DNA of 33,757 nucleotides from Sphingobacteriales bacterium. Its GTDB lineage: Bacteria > Bacteroidota > Bacteroidia > Chitinophagales > Chitinophagaceae. The stretch is from assembly GCA_012270485.1 (NCBI GenBank), contig JAAXIF010000070.1, positions 1 to 33,757 of the forward strand, written 5' to 3'. Positions 1 through 7,229 of this stretch are shown here, piece after piece. A program made the translations under genes and the position numbers. Positions within the stretch are counted from its first letter, which is position 1; each line of letters begins with the position of its first letter. The notes under the pieces are model-generated. The model worked only from the letters and a program-made list of their open reading frames with translations, had not been told where the DNA came from and searched no databases.

Positions 1-54
1 GCACCTAGCACCTAGCACCTAGCACCTAGCACCTAGCACCTAGCACCTAGCACC
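1..54. repeat. Tandem heptamer repeat GCACCTA
   Basis: More than seven consecutive copies of the 7-nt unit GCACCTA run from the window edge to about position 54, so the array probably continues to the left. Its last units overlap the 3' end of the minus-strand regulator gene and encode its final Arg-Cys-stop. A degenerate relative of the same unit lies at 15882-15910. Confidence 0.95.
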
Positions 55-925
55 TCTTCGCAAACTCCAACATCTCAGGCATCGACCTAAGTAATGTCAC
101 ACCAGGAATATCGAGTGTAACTTCTTTGGTAAGTGGTCCGGACATGATAATTTCCTGCTGGCTGAATTTTTGTTTGAGTTGTTTCAATAAATCATCCATG
201 GGTTGTTCATACAAATGGGTGATGGCATGAAAATAGAGGTACTTTGGATTTTTCAATTTTACATAGATATCAATATCATCAAAGGGAACATCTACACCCA
301 TGTAAATACATTTTTTTCCGCTTGCTTTCATCAAATAATGATTCAACAACAAAGGAATTTCATGTTGTTCACCCTCAGGGGTAAAAAGTACATATGTACC
401 TGAACTAGGAGATGGCTTTGTTTTTAAAGCATCCAGAGCCGAAATGATCTTTCTTTTGATGATATTGCTGGCAAAATGCTCTTGGGCAGGAATGACATGA
501 TCTGTTAACCATAATAATCCGATTCTTTCCAAGAAAGCATACATCACATCAATGATGGTGACTTCCAGTCCAAACTGCTTGAGTGCCTGTTCGAATAGTT
601 CTTCAAAACGTTCTTCATCAAAATCGATAGAAGCTTCAATCAGGCGATGAATATAAGCATCTGCATTTTGTTTGCCTATATATTGCTCCATGGCCATCGA
701 CCGGATGGAAGAAGCCGGTAATTGGGCAATCTTAGAGATTTTAACACCATTATGGTACAATTGCGAAATGCGCAGGATATGCTTTAGGTCTTCATTATCG
801 TAGTAGCGGTGCTTACTTTCTTTCCTTTTAGGAATGAACAATTGATACCGTTGTTCCCAAATGCGTAGGGTATGGGCTTTAATACCGCTCAGATTCTCAA
901 TGTCCTTGATCGTAAAATGATTCAT
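47..925 (-). CDS. MerR-family regulator with cobalamin-binding domain (CarH/LitR-like)
   Basis: A 292-residue predicted transcription regulator. Residues 1-70 form a MerR winged helix-turn-helix (FTIKDIENLSGIKAHTLRIWEQRY). Residues about 85-165 resemble the four-helix cap, and about 175-292 the Rossmann-like B12-binding domain. The cap carries the W-x9-E-H signature of CarH (W139, E149, H150), and the B12 domain keeps an E-x-H motif (E186, H188) where CarH has its lower cobalt ligand. In characterised CarH/LitR proteins adenosylcobalamin drives repression in the dark and light breaks it. The residue after W139 is Leu, where Thermus CarH has the His that ligates cobalt after light. I chose the ATG at 925 over a TTG 24 nt upstream because the HTH begins there. 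The last codons lie in the heptamer array. The regulated genes are not visible here. Confidence 0.85.
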   Translation of the reverse strand: MNHFTIKDIENLSGIKAHTLRIWEQRYQLFIPKRKESKHRYYDNEDLKHILRISQLYHNGVKISKIAQLPASSIRSMAMEQYIGKQNADAYIHRLIEASIDFDEERFEELFEQALKQFGLEVTIIDVMYAFLERIGLLWLTDHVIPAQEHFASNIIKRKIISALDALKTKPSPSSGTYVLFTPEGEQHEIPLLLNHYLMKASGKKCIYMGVDVPFDDIDIYVKLKNPKYLYFHAITHLYEQPMDDLLKQLKQKFSQQEIIMSGPLTKEVTLDIPGVTLLRSMPEMLEFAKRC

Positions 926-1042
926 GAATAAAATTTGGAGGTCTGACAACGCTCAATCGTATAAAAATACAGCATTCGGAAAGAATTCGTCCGTTTTAGC
1001 AAAAGTTTTAATCTGATTGCTTCAGTATCTGTCTGAAAAGGA

Positions 1043-1050
1043 TATTTTTG
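1043..1050 (+). promoter_or_regulatory. Putative Bacteroidota -7 promoter element for lepB
   Basis: TATTTTTG is an exact match to the TAnnTTTG -7 consensus of the Bacteroidota primary sigma factor and ends 20 nt before the chosen lepB ATG. A TTG at 1017-1019 could be a -33 element, but the 23-nt spacing is longer than usual. The box also argues against the upstream TTG at 1017 being the start codon. Confidence 0.45.
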
Positions 1051-1070
1051 TTTCTAGCAAAAAATTAAAT

Positions 1071-2579
1071 ATGGGCTTAACGCTATTCATTGTTGGAATT
1101 ATTGGCTGGCATCTGGGAATGTGGGGGATGTTTAAAAAAGCAGGAATTGAACCATGGAAAGCACTGGTTCCGTTTTATAACACCTGGCTGATCGTAGAAA
1201 AATGTCATATCCGTAAATACTGGTTTTGGTTGCAATTGATTCCTATTGCCGGACAATTCATCAGTATTTGGATTACGATCATTTTTGTGATGCATTTCAA
1301 ACGATTTAATCTGGTTCATCATACGGCTACCGTATTATTACCTTTTATTTATTTTCCATACCTCGGTTTTTCCAAAGAAGAAAAATGGTACGGAGAGGAG
1401 GCTTTCAAATCGTATAAGAAACCAGGTTCAAGAGAGTGGGTAGATGCAGGTGTATTTGCAGTAGTGGCAGCCACAATCATCCGAACCTTTGTTTTCGAAG
1501 CTTATGTGATTCCTACAGAAAGTATGGAGAAAACTTTATTGGTGAATGATTTTCTCTTCGTGAATAAAATGAGTTATGGCGCAAGGATCCCGCAAACACC
1601 GTTGTCATTTCCTTTTGTACACAATACCATGCCTTTTTCGCAAACCACACCATCTTATTTAAAGTGGATTCAAATACCCTATAAAAGATTACCGGCATTT
1701 ACTGAAGTAAAAAGAAATGATGTAGTCGTCTTCAACTTTCCGGCAGGAGATACCATCATCAATAGACCTGAGTATGGCAGTAAGGTAACTTATTATGACG
1801 TATTGCGATTTACCTTCAAAGGCAATAGACAAGAACTATTCGCAAGTCCTGAGTTTCCGATCATCGTTCACCCCATGGATAAAACAGATAACTATATCAA
1901 ACGTTGTGTGGGTGTTGGTGGAGATGTGTTGCATATTCGTAACGGACAATTATATGTGAATGGAGAACCTGCCATGGTACCCGGTGGTTCTCAAACTGAA
2001 CATATTGTTGTCACCAACAAACAACCTTACGATCCTGATTTCTTAAAAGAAGAATTGGGAATTGATTTGGATGATACCAAGCAACAACTGGAAATGTTTA
2101 GTGATAGTAGCTTTAAATTCAACCTAACACCTGAAGAGTTGACAAAACTCAGAAAGCTGCCGAATTACGTATCCGATTCTCCTTATACCGAGAATTATAT
2201 CGGTGTAACCTTCCCTGCAGATGAAGCCAATTATCCATGGAGTATTGATAACTATGGTCCTATTCGGATACCTGCAAAAGGAGATACATTAAGACTAACA
2301 CAACAAAATATCTCTCTGTACAGAAGATTAATTGCTACTTATGAAGGCAATACACTCGAAGAGAGAGATGGACAGTTTATCATCAATGGAAAGAATACGA
2401 ATACTTATATCACCAAATACAACTACTACTGGATGATGGGAGATAATCGTCATCGCAGTCAGGATAGTCGTTACTGGGGCTTTGTTCCCGAAACGCATAT
2501 TGTAGGAAAAGCATCCCTCATCTGGTTTAGCTGGGATAAAGGTCCGAGATGGAAGAGATTGATGAAAAGCATTAAGTAA
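1071..2579 (+). CDS. lepB: Signal peptidase I with N-terminal membrane extension
   Basis: A 502-residue inner-membrane serine/lysine protease that removes signal peptides from exported proteins. Box B carries the nucleophile Ser151 in PTESMEKTL. The general base is Lys277 in [11 protein letters not shown], and box E is [17 protein letters not shown] at about 457-473. It is longer than the E. coli enzyme (324 aa) for two reasons. A hydrophobic N-terminal segment (about 1-100: three to four membrane helices with [11 protein letters not shown]) resembles the DUF5684 family, and a large insertion of about 130 residues lies between the Lys and box E. Long forms like this are usual in Bacteroidota. 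The ATG at 1071 is preferred to a TTG 54 nt upstream because of the promoter-like box between them. Confidence 0.95.
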   Translation: MGLTLFIVGIIGWHLGMWGMFKKAGIEPWKALVPFYNTWLIVEKCHIRKYWFWLQLIPIAGQFISIWITIIFVMHFKRFNLVHHTATVLLPFIYFPYLGFSKEEKWYGEEAFKSYKKPGSREWVDAGVFAVVAATIIRTFVFEAYVIPTESMEKTLLVNDFLFVNKMSYGARIPQTPLSFPFVHNTMPFSQTTPSYLKWIQIPYKRLPAFTEVKRNDVVVFNFPAGDTIINRPEYGSKVTYYDVLRFTFKGNRQELFASPEFPIIVHPMDKTDNYIKRCVGVGGDVLHIRNGQLYVNGEPAMVPGGSQTEHIVVTNKQPYDPDFLKEELGIDLDDTKQQLEMFSDSSFKFNLTPEELTKLRKLPNYVSDSPYTENYIGVTFPADEANYPWSIDNYGPIRIPAKGDTLRLTQQNISLYRRLIATYEGNTLEERDGQFIINGKNTNTYITKYNYYWMMGDNRHRSQDSRYWGFVPETHIVGKASLIWFSWDKGPRWKRLMKSIK

Positions 2580-2587
2580 TTGGCGCC

Positions 2588-2646
2588 GCAAGCTACAAGC
2601 CACAAGCATTTTTTTCTTGCAGCTTGTAGCGTGCAGCTTGAAGCTC
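2588..2646. repeat. Inverted heptamer repeat (AAGCTNN family)
   Basis: Heptamers of the form AAGCTAC/AAGCCAC (2590-2607) face an inverted set GCTTGTA/GCGTGCA/GCTTGAA (2617-2646) across a T-rich spacer. They can fold into a hairpin just after the lepB stop and may act as its terminator. The unit is related to the GAGCTNN heptamers at 17832 and 20219. Confidence 0.7.
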
Positions 2647-2697
2647 CAACCGTTTTAACGATTTAATAATTCATTTTTTTCGTAACTTACATCACCG

Positions 2698-2734
2698 AAA
2701 GGGTCCTCATGGCGCAAGCTTTGAGGACTTTTTT
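2698..2734 (+). terminator. Hairpin with U-run just upstream of cdd
   Basis: GTCCTCA (2703-2709) pairs with TGAGGAC (2722-2728) around a 12-nt loop, followed by six T residues (2729-2734). This has the form of an intrinsic terminator but ends only 17 nt before the cdd start codon. It either ends lepB transcription immediately before a cdd promoter or acts as a leader attenuator. I cannot assign it to a known riboswitch class. Confidence 0.5.
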
Positions 2735-2751
2735 GTCTAAAAGCGTTTTTT

Positions 2752-3237
2752 ATGAATCATCAACAGTACAAACTAGAGTATGAAGTATATGCTGATGCAA
2801 GTGCGTTGAAGCAGGAAGATGCATCATTGTTGGATCAAGCGAGAAAAGTAACCGATCAAGCTTATGCGCCTTATTCTGCATTTAAAGTAGGCGCTGTGGC
2901 GAAATTGGCGAATGGGGCATTGGTGATAGGTACCAATCAGGAAAATGCCAGTTTCCCCGTGGGTATTTGTGCGGAGAGGGTCTTACTATCTGCTGCAGCT
3001 ACTTTACATCCCGGAGTCGCCATTGAATCCATCGCTATTAGCTATAACAATACCAAAGGAAACAGCAATCACCCCGTTTCACCTTGTGGTGTTTGTAGAC
3101 AAAGTTTATTGGAATATGAGATAAGAGTGAAAAATCCAATCAGACTCATCCTCTCTGGCTTAGAAGGAAATGTCTATGTGATCCCCCAAGCAGGAAGTTT
3201 ATTGCCCCTGAGTTTTACCAGCGAGGATATGAAGTAG
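2752..3237 (+). CDS. cdd: Cytidine deaminase
   Basis: A 161-residue zinc enzyme that deaminates cytidine and deoxycytidine to uridine and deoxyuridine for pyrimidine salvage in the cytosol. It is of the small tetrameric type, with zinc ligands Cys73, Cys112 and Cys115. The catalytic Glu75 lies in the CAE motif and the second motif is PCGVCRQ. The substrate-binding region FKVGAVAKLANG and TNQENAS is conserved (about 44-67). Its length is slightly above the usual 130-140 residues because of a roughly 20-residue N-terminal extension. The gene stands alone between lepB and repeat arrays. A terminator-like hairpin lies directly upstream, so expression may depend on a promoter within that leader. 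Confidence 0.95.
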   Translation: MNHQQYKLEYEVYADASALKQEDASLLDQARKVTDQAYAPYSAFKVGAVAKLANGALVIGTNQENASFPVGICAERVLLSAAATLHPGVAIESIAISYNNTKGNSNHPVSPCGVCRQSLLEYEIRVKNPIRLILSGLEGNVYVIPQAGSLLPLSFTSEDMK

Positions 3238-3245
3238 GGGGCGTA

Positions 3246-3370
3246 TGGTCCATGGTCGATAGTCCATAGTCCATGGAAAGAAGCTTACTATTCTATATGA
3301 TCTGTCAACTATCAACTGTCTACCGCCCGATTACCCGATCACCTGATAACCCGATCACCCAATCACCCAA
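3246..3370. repeat. Two extragenic tandem repeats (heptamer then octamer)
   Basis: Positions 3246-3276 hold heptamers of the form TGGTCCA/TAGTCCA. Positions 3326-3370 hold octamers of the form CCGATTAC/CCGATCAC/CTGATAAC. They fill the gap between the converging cdd and alkyltransferase genes, and the octamers end two bases before the alkyltransferase stop codon. I see no gene in the gap. Confidence 0.85.
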
Positions 3371-3371
3371 A

Positions 3372-3869
3372 TCAAAACAAAGTCTGCACCCCATGCGTAA
3401 TCTTAAACTCATGTTGCAGTAACCATTTCTTACGCCACATACCTCCTGAATAACCAATGAGTGAGCGATCGCTGCCAATAACGCGGTGACAGGGTACGAT
3501 GATCGCAATATTATTTCTTCCATTGGCACTGGCAGCCGCTCTGATGACTTTAGGATCACCGAGGCGCTTGGCCATGTCCATATAACTGATTGTTTTGCCA
3601 TAAGGTATTTCTGTCAATTCACTCCATACCCTTTTTTGAAATTCAGTACCCTCTTGATGAATCGGAACGGTAAATTGTTTTCTGCTGCCGTGAAAAAATT
3701 CGATCAACTCTTCTGTGCATTGATGCATGATCTCGCTGATACCGGGTTCACCGTAGGTTAATTGATCCGGATTATCTACAAAACTTAACTCACCGATGTA
3801 TTGATCAGTACCTCCAATCTTGAGTAAGCCTACCGGACTTTCATAATACGTATAATAGAGTTCACTCAT
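3372..3869 (-). CDS. ogt: Methylated-DNA--protein-cysteine S-methyltransferase
   Basis: A 165-residue suicide repair protein that moves the alkyl group from O6-alkylguanine (and O4-alkylthymine) in DNA to its own cysteine. The acceptor is Cys127 in the diagnostic PCHRVIG motif. The upstream helix-turn-helix region FQKRVWSELTEIPYGKTISY (about 77-96) and the Asn hinge region (ASANGRNN) are intact, and the glycine-rich YSGGMWRKKWLL follows. The size fits the Ogt/MGMT type without an Ada regulatory domain. It is transcribed towards cdd. The CsaA-like gene lies upstream in the same direction, 63 nt away, so the two may be co-transcribed. Confidence 0.93.
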   Translation of the reverse strand: MSELYYTYYESPVGLLKIGGTDQYIGELSFVDNPDQLTYGEPGISEIMHQCTEELIEFFHGSRKQFTVPIHQEGTEFQKRVWSELTEIPYGKTISYMDMAKRLGDPKVIRAAASANGRNNIAIIVPCHRVIGSDRSLIGYSGGMWRKKWLLQHEFKITHGVQTLF

Positions 3870-3932
3870 GGTAAGGCAGTTTAATAAAGAGGAATCGGTA
3901 CAACAATATACAAATCCTTTTGTAATAGCGGT

Positions 3933-4262
3933 TTAACCGATCAGTTGACCATTATCCACTTTGCGTTCCGGTTGCAGTAATACCACCTGATTTTGATGAT
4001 CATACACACCCAGTACCAAACACTCGCTGAAAAAGTTGGCGATTTGTTTGGGTGGGAAATTCACCACTGCAATGATTTGTTTGCCTACAAGTTCTGATGC
4101 TGAATAATGATGTGTAATCTGCGCCGAAGATTGCTTGATACCTAAAGGACCAAAGTCGATCTTCAATTGATAGGCAGGCTTTTTAGCTTTAGGAAAATCA
4201 GTAACTTCAAGGATTGTTCCGCTGCGGATCTCAATTTTTTCAAAATCAGCCCAACTGATCAT
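3933..4262 (-). CDS. csaA: CsaA-like tRNA-binding-domain protein
   Basis: A 109-residue single-domain OB-fold protein of the tRNA-binding (EMAP-II-like) family. Family features are the opening FEKIEIRSGTI, the segment FPKAKKPAYQLKIDFG (about 23-38), and the core GKQIIAVVNFPPKQIANFFSECLVLGV. CsaA of Bacillus was described as a secretion chaperone, while related domains in synthetases and MetG bind tRNA, so its exact role is uncertain. It lies upstream of the alkyltransferase gene and is transcribed divergently from osmC. Only 37 nt separate the two start codons, so the promoters must overlap or reach into the coding regions. Confidence 0.85.
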   Translation of the reverse strand: MISWADFEKIEIRSGTILEVTDFPKAKKPAYQLKIDFGPLGIKQSSAQITHHYSASELVGKQIIAVVNFPPKQIANFFSECLVLGVYDHQNQVVLLQPERKVDNGQLIG

Positions 4263-4299
4263 GCGATAATATTTATTTCAAATCTAAAAAATAATCACC

Positions 4300-4710
4300 A
4301 TGAAACGTCAAGCAACTGCCGTGTGGAATGGCTCAGGAAAAGAAGGTAACGGTCATTTAACCACACAAAGCACCACATTAAACCAAACACAATATTCTTT
4401 CAACTCAAGATTTGCAGAAGGGGTAGGCACCAATCCGGAAGAACTCATGGCAGCAGCCCATGCCGGTTGTTTTACCATGAAGTTAAGTTTTGTATTGGGC
4501 GCAGCAGGCTTTACACCCGAATCACTCGAAACAAAATGCACCATCACTTTGGAAGATGGAGTGATCACTTCTTCCCATTTACAACTCACCGCCAAAGTGC
4601 CCGGCATATCACCAGAAAAATTTCAAGAATGCGCCGCCGACGCCAAAGCCAATTGCCCTGTGAGTAAAGCGTATAATATGGCTATTAGTTTGGAAGCGGT
4701 GTTGGGGTAA
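4300..4710 (+). CDS. osmC: OsmC-family peroxiredoxin
   Basis: A 136-residue protein of the OsmC type, expected to reduce organic hydroperoxides in the cytoplasm. The two redox cysteines are Cys57 in AAAHAGCFTM and Cys119 in KANCPVSKA, matching the Cys pair of E. coli OsmC. The N-terminal strands (ATAVWNGSGKEGNGHLTTQS) are typical of the OsmC rather than the YhfA branch. A second family member lies at 17923-18330. The gene starts 37 nt from the divergent CsaA-like gene and is followed at once by a large inverted octamer array. Confidence 0.93.
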   Translation: MKRQATAVWNGSGKEGNGHLTTQSTTLNQTQYSFNSRFAEGVGTNPEELMAAAHAGCFTMKLSFVLGAAGFTPESLETKCTITLEDGVITSSHLQLTAKVPGISPEKFQECAADAKANCPVSKAYNMAISLEAVLG

Positions 4711-4718
4711 GGGAGATT

Positions 4719-4866
4719 GGGTTATCAGGTTATCAGGTTATCAGGTTATCAGGTAATCGGGTAATCGGGGAAAAATAGTTGTAAGCACAATAAGGCATTT
4801 CACAAGTCAGTTTTCACCTGATAACCTGATAACCTGATAACCTGATAACCTGATAACCTGATAACC
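4719..4866. repeat. Facing octamer arrays (GGTTATCA / TGATAACC), large hairpin
   Basis: Positions 4719-4769 carry six tandem octamers GGTTATCA drifting to GGTAATCG. After a 45-nt spacer, 4815-4866 carry the inverse TGATAACC in about six copies. The two arms can pair over roughly 40 bp. The array fills the space between two converging genes and ends at the stop codon of the minus-strand gene, so a bidirectional terminator role is plausible. Confidence 0.9.
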
Positions 4867-5739
4867 CTACTCCTCCAACAACCCCGCCAACTGCATCAAT
4901 TCCGCATGCTTATAAGCATTCACCGGACTGTCAAAACATTTGGCAAGTTCTTCCAATAATTGTTGAATGAGACGTTTGTCTGATTGTGGTTTGAAATAAG
5001 AAGCAACAGGAGGTACAGATATTCTCTTGAAATAACTCTCGATATCTGCATGTGAAAAAGCTTGTCCGGTCGTCGCATCTACATAGAAATGTATTTTTTC
5101 TTGTGGATGTCCGGGATGCAAAATAGGATCAAAGTCGGAGTGAAAAAATGCAATGATGCATTGTTTTGGAATATTGATGATCCTAGCATTGATATCTAAT
5201 TGATCACACAAAATTTGATAGATCAATCCATTGGAAAGTGTATTCCCTTTTTTGCTTTCCAATACTTTATGTAAAAAGAATTCATCCGGTTTTTCATAAT
5301 TGATCTCGGAACCTTTCAGATTACAGTAATTGTATAAGATGCTAGAGAGTACATTGGCTTGTTCCAGTGGTGTGAGAAAACTATTCAACTCCAACCAGAT
5401 ATTTCTTCTGATTTTTTCGATCTCTTCTAAAACAGGACTGGTTTGTAAATCGGGATACTGAAATTTAGATACCAGTAAAGCACCAAATAAAAGGTCATGA
5501 TAGGCACTGTTCTTCCATGCTGTAAAATCATTGCACAGATCTGTGAAATGAAGTTTATGAATGATCATTTCAATCCTTTCCTGAACATCTTCACTGGGTG
5601 TGGTTTCCCATAAATGTTCCAGGTTGGGGATAATACCCTTGCCGTATTCAACGATTTTCTCAGAGATGGTAGAGTAGACTTCCTCATCGGGGTCGTCTAT
5701 TAAGGTAAATAATGCGTGTATTTCCTTTGTTTCCTGCAT
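4867..5739 (-). CDS. SirB1-like transglutaminase-fold protein
   Basis: A 290-residue cytosolic protein. Its central part (about 145-205) matches the SirB1/Transglut_core2 pattern: a conserved block with FFLHKVLESKKGNTLSNGLI (about 153-172) and then a short LxINARIINIP strand. The N-terminal 100 residues are helical and contain DPDEEVYSTISEKIVEYGKGIIPNLEHLW, which looks like a HEAT-type repeat segment. I see no Cys-His-Asp triad in the core, in keeping with SirB1 proteins generally. No enzyme activity is established for this family. It is transcribed towards osmC and divergently from the desaturase gene, across a 222-nt gap. Confidence 0.8.
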   Translation of the reverse strand: MQETKEIHALFTLIDDPDEEVYSTISEKIVEYGKGIIPNLEHLWETTPSEDVQERIEMIIHKLHFTDLCNDFTAWKNSAYHDLLFGALLVSKFQYPDLQTSPVLEEIEKIRRNIWLELNSFLTPLEQANVLSSILYNYCNLKGSEINYEKPDEFFLHKVLESKKGNTLSNGLIYQILCDQLDINARIINIPKQCIIAFFHSDFDPILHPGHPQEKIHFYVDATTGQAFSHADIESYFKRISVPPVASYFKPQSDKRLIQQLLEELAKCFDSPVNAYKHAELMQLAGLLEE

Positions 5740-5856
5740 AGCTATGGTACTATTCCTATCCTTTATACTATCAAACTAAATTAAAATCCTTGTATTTGTC
5801 AATAACAAGTTATTCAGTACCTGTGGAAATGTCAGTCTTTTGTAGAATAATATTGA

Positions 5857-5890
5857 CGCAGTTTCGTCGTTGAATGCCACAGTTTCGTAA
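5857..5890. promoter_or_regulatory. Paired direct repeat CAGTTTCGT upstream of desaturase
   Basis: The 9-nt sequence CAGTTTCGT occurs at 5859-5867 and again at 5880-5888. The 21-nt offset is two helical turns, which puts both copies on the same DNA face. They lie 74-103 nt before the desaturase start in the divergent gap, so they could be a regulator's half-sites for either gene. No regulator is identified. Confidence 0.4.
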
Positions 5891-5961
5891 AAAACAGGTT
5901 TTAACAGTGAAGTGTAAGATAATTAGTGTTATTTTGTTGATTATCATTTTTTAGTATTCAC

Positions 5962-7038
5962 ATGTCACAGGTCACCACCCCCAAGTTTCCCTCGGTTAAA
6001 CAATCGCTTCACACAGAATTAAAGAAAAGAGTTCAGCAGTATTTTGATGAAAGAGGTATTCCGGCTACCGGAACTCCCAAGCTTTTTACAAAAGCCATCA
6101 TCATGGTCATTGCGTTTATTCTGGTGTATTTACATCTAACTTTAATGACACCTGTTTGGTACCTCGCGGTACTTGAGTGTATCATATTAGGTGGACTCGT
6201 AGCCGCTATCGGATTCAACGTCATGCATGATGGAAGTCATGGTAGTTTTAGCACCAACAAATGGATGAACCGCATTGCGGCTTCGTCAATCAGTATGTTG
6301 GGCGCTAATCACTTTATGTGGAATATGAAGCATAACATGATTCACCACAGCTTCACGAATGTAGATGGGGTAGATGATGATATCGAGGTAGGTATCTTGA
6401 TGCGAATGGCACCTACACAAAAGCATTATAAAGTACACAAGTTTCAACACGTGTATTTCTGGATACTGTACATGTTATTGTATGTATTCTGGATTTTCTT
6501 TGCTGACTACAAAAAATATTTCTCACGTAAGATCGGTTCTGTGCCTTTGAAAAAAATGAGCTGGAATGATCATGTTGAGTTCTGGGGTGTGAAAGTATAT
6601 CATGCTATCGTGTTCATCGTTCTTCCTATTGCAACAGTAGGTTGGTTATATTGGATGATCGGGTTCATTATCATGAGCTTCTTTGCAGGCTTCGTGTTAA
6701 GTATCGTATTCCAGTTAGCCCATACGGTAGAACATACTGAATTCCCCATCGCAGATATTGATACCAATAAACTGCCCGATGAATTTGCCGCCCACCAAAT
6801 CAAAACCACAGCCAATTTCGCAACCAAGAATAAACTGGTAAGCTGGTTGGTAGGTGGACTGAATTTTCAAATTGAACATCACCTATTCCCCAAAATATCA
6901 CACGTACACTATCCCGCCATCAGCGAGATCGTTCGTAATGTGTGCAGGGAATATCAATTACAATACATCGAATACCCCACCATGCGTAAAGCAGTGGTAG
7001 CACACGTAAGGTTTCTGCGTCAGATGGGGAGACCGTAA
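5962..7038 (+). CDS. Membrane fatty acid (acyl-lipid/acyl-CoA) desaturase
   Basis: A 358-residue integral membrane di-iron desaturase that puts a cis double bond in a fatty acyl chain. All three histidine boxes are present: HDGSH (89-93), HNMIHH (124-129) and QIEHH (303-307). A glutamine starting the third box is typical of the front-end (delta-5/delta-6-like, linoleoyl-CoA type) branch. No cytochrome b5 domain is fused, so an external electron donor is needed; the ferredoxin at 12017 is one candidate by inference only. Hydrophobic segments lie at about 44-85, 165-182 and 213-255. Regioselectivity cannot be read from the sequence. The upstream CAGTTTCGT pair may be its operator. Confidence 0.9.
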   Translation: MSQVTTPKFPSVKQSLHTELKKRVQQYFDERGIPATGTPKLFTKAIIMVIAFILVYLHLTLMTPVWYLAVLECIILGGLVAAIGFNVMHDGSHGSFSTNKWMNRIAASSISMLGANHFMWNMKHNMIHHSFTNVDGVDDDIEVGILMRMAPTQKHYKVHKFQHVYFWILYMLLYVFWIFFADYKKYFSRKIGSVPLKKMSWNDHVEFWGVKVYHAIVFIVLPIATVGWLYWMIGFIIMSFFAGFVLSIVFQLAHTVEHTEFPIADIDTNKLPDEFAAHQIKTTANFATKNKLVSWLVGGLNFQIEHHLFPKISHVHYPAISEIVRNVCREYQLQYIEYPTMRKAVVAHVRFLRQMGRP

Positions 7039-7044
7039 GGGGTG

Positions 7045-7229
7045 TCGGGTTATCAGGAGATCGGGTTATCAGGTAATCAGGTAATCGGGTTTTTAAAAAT
7101 AGAGGGATACATCAAAAATGTACCCCTCTATTTTTTTATAGTACCAATAAAAGAAAATAAATCTATCCCCAATATTCCCTCCCGATAACCTGATTACCTG
7201 ATCTCCCGATAACCCGATAACCCGATCAC
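7045..7229. repeat. Facing octamer arrays between desaturase and topA
   Basis: Degenerate octamers GGTTATCA/GGTAATCA (about 7045-7090) face the inverse CCGATAAC/CTGATTAC set (7182-7229), with a strong hairpin between them. The right array abuts the topA stop codon. The family is the same as at 3326, 4719, 14417 and 15909. Confidence 0.85.
7095..7137. terminator. Bidirectional intrinsic terminator
   Basis: The arms 7095-7112 and 7118-7135 pair over 17 of 18 positions with one A/C mismatch around a 5-nt loop, flanked by a T-run on the right and an A-run on the left. It serves the converging desaturase and topA genes in both directions. Confidence 0.9.
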
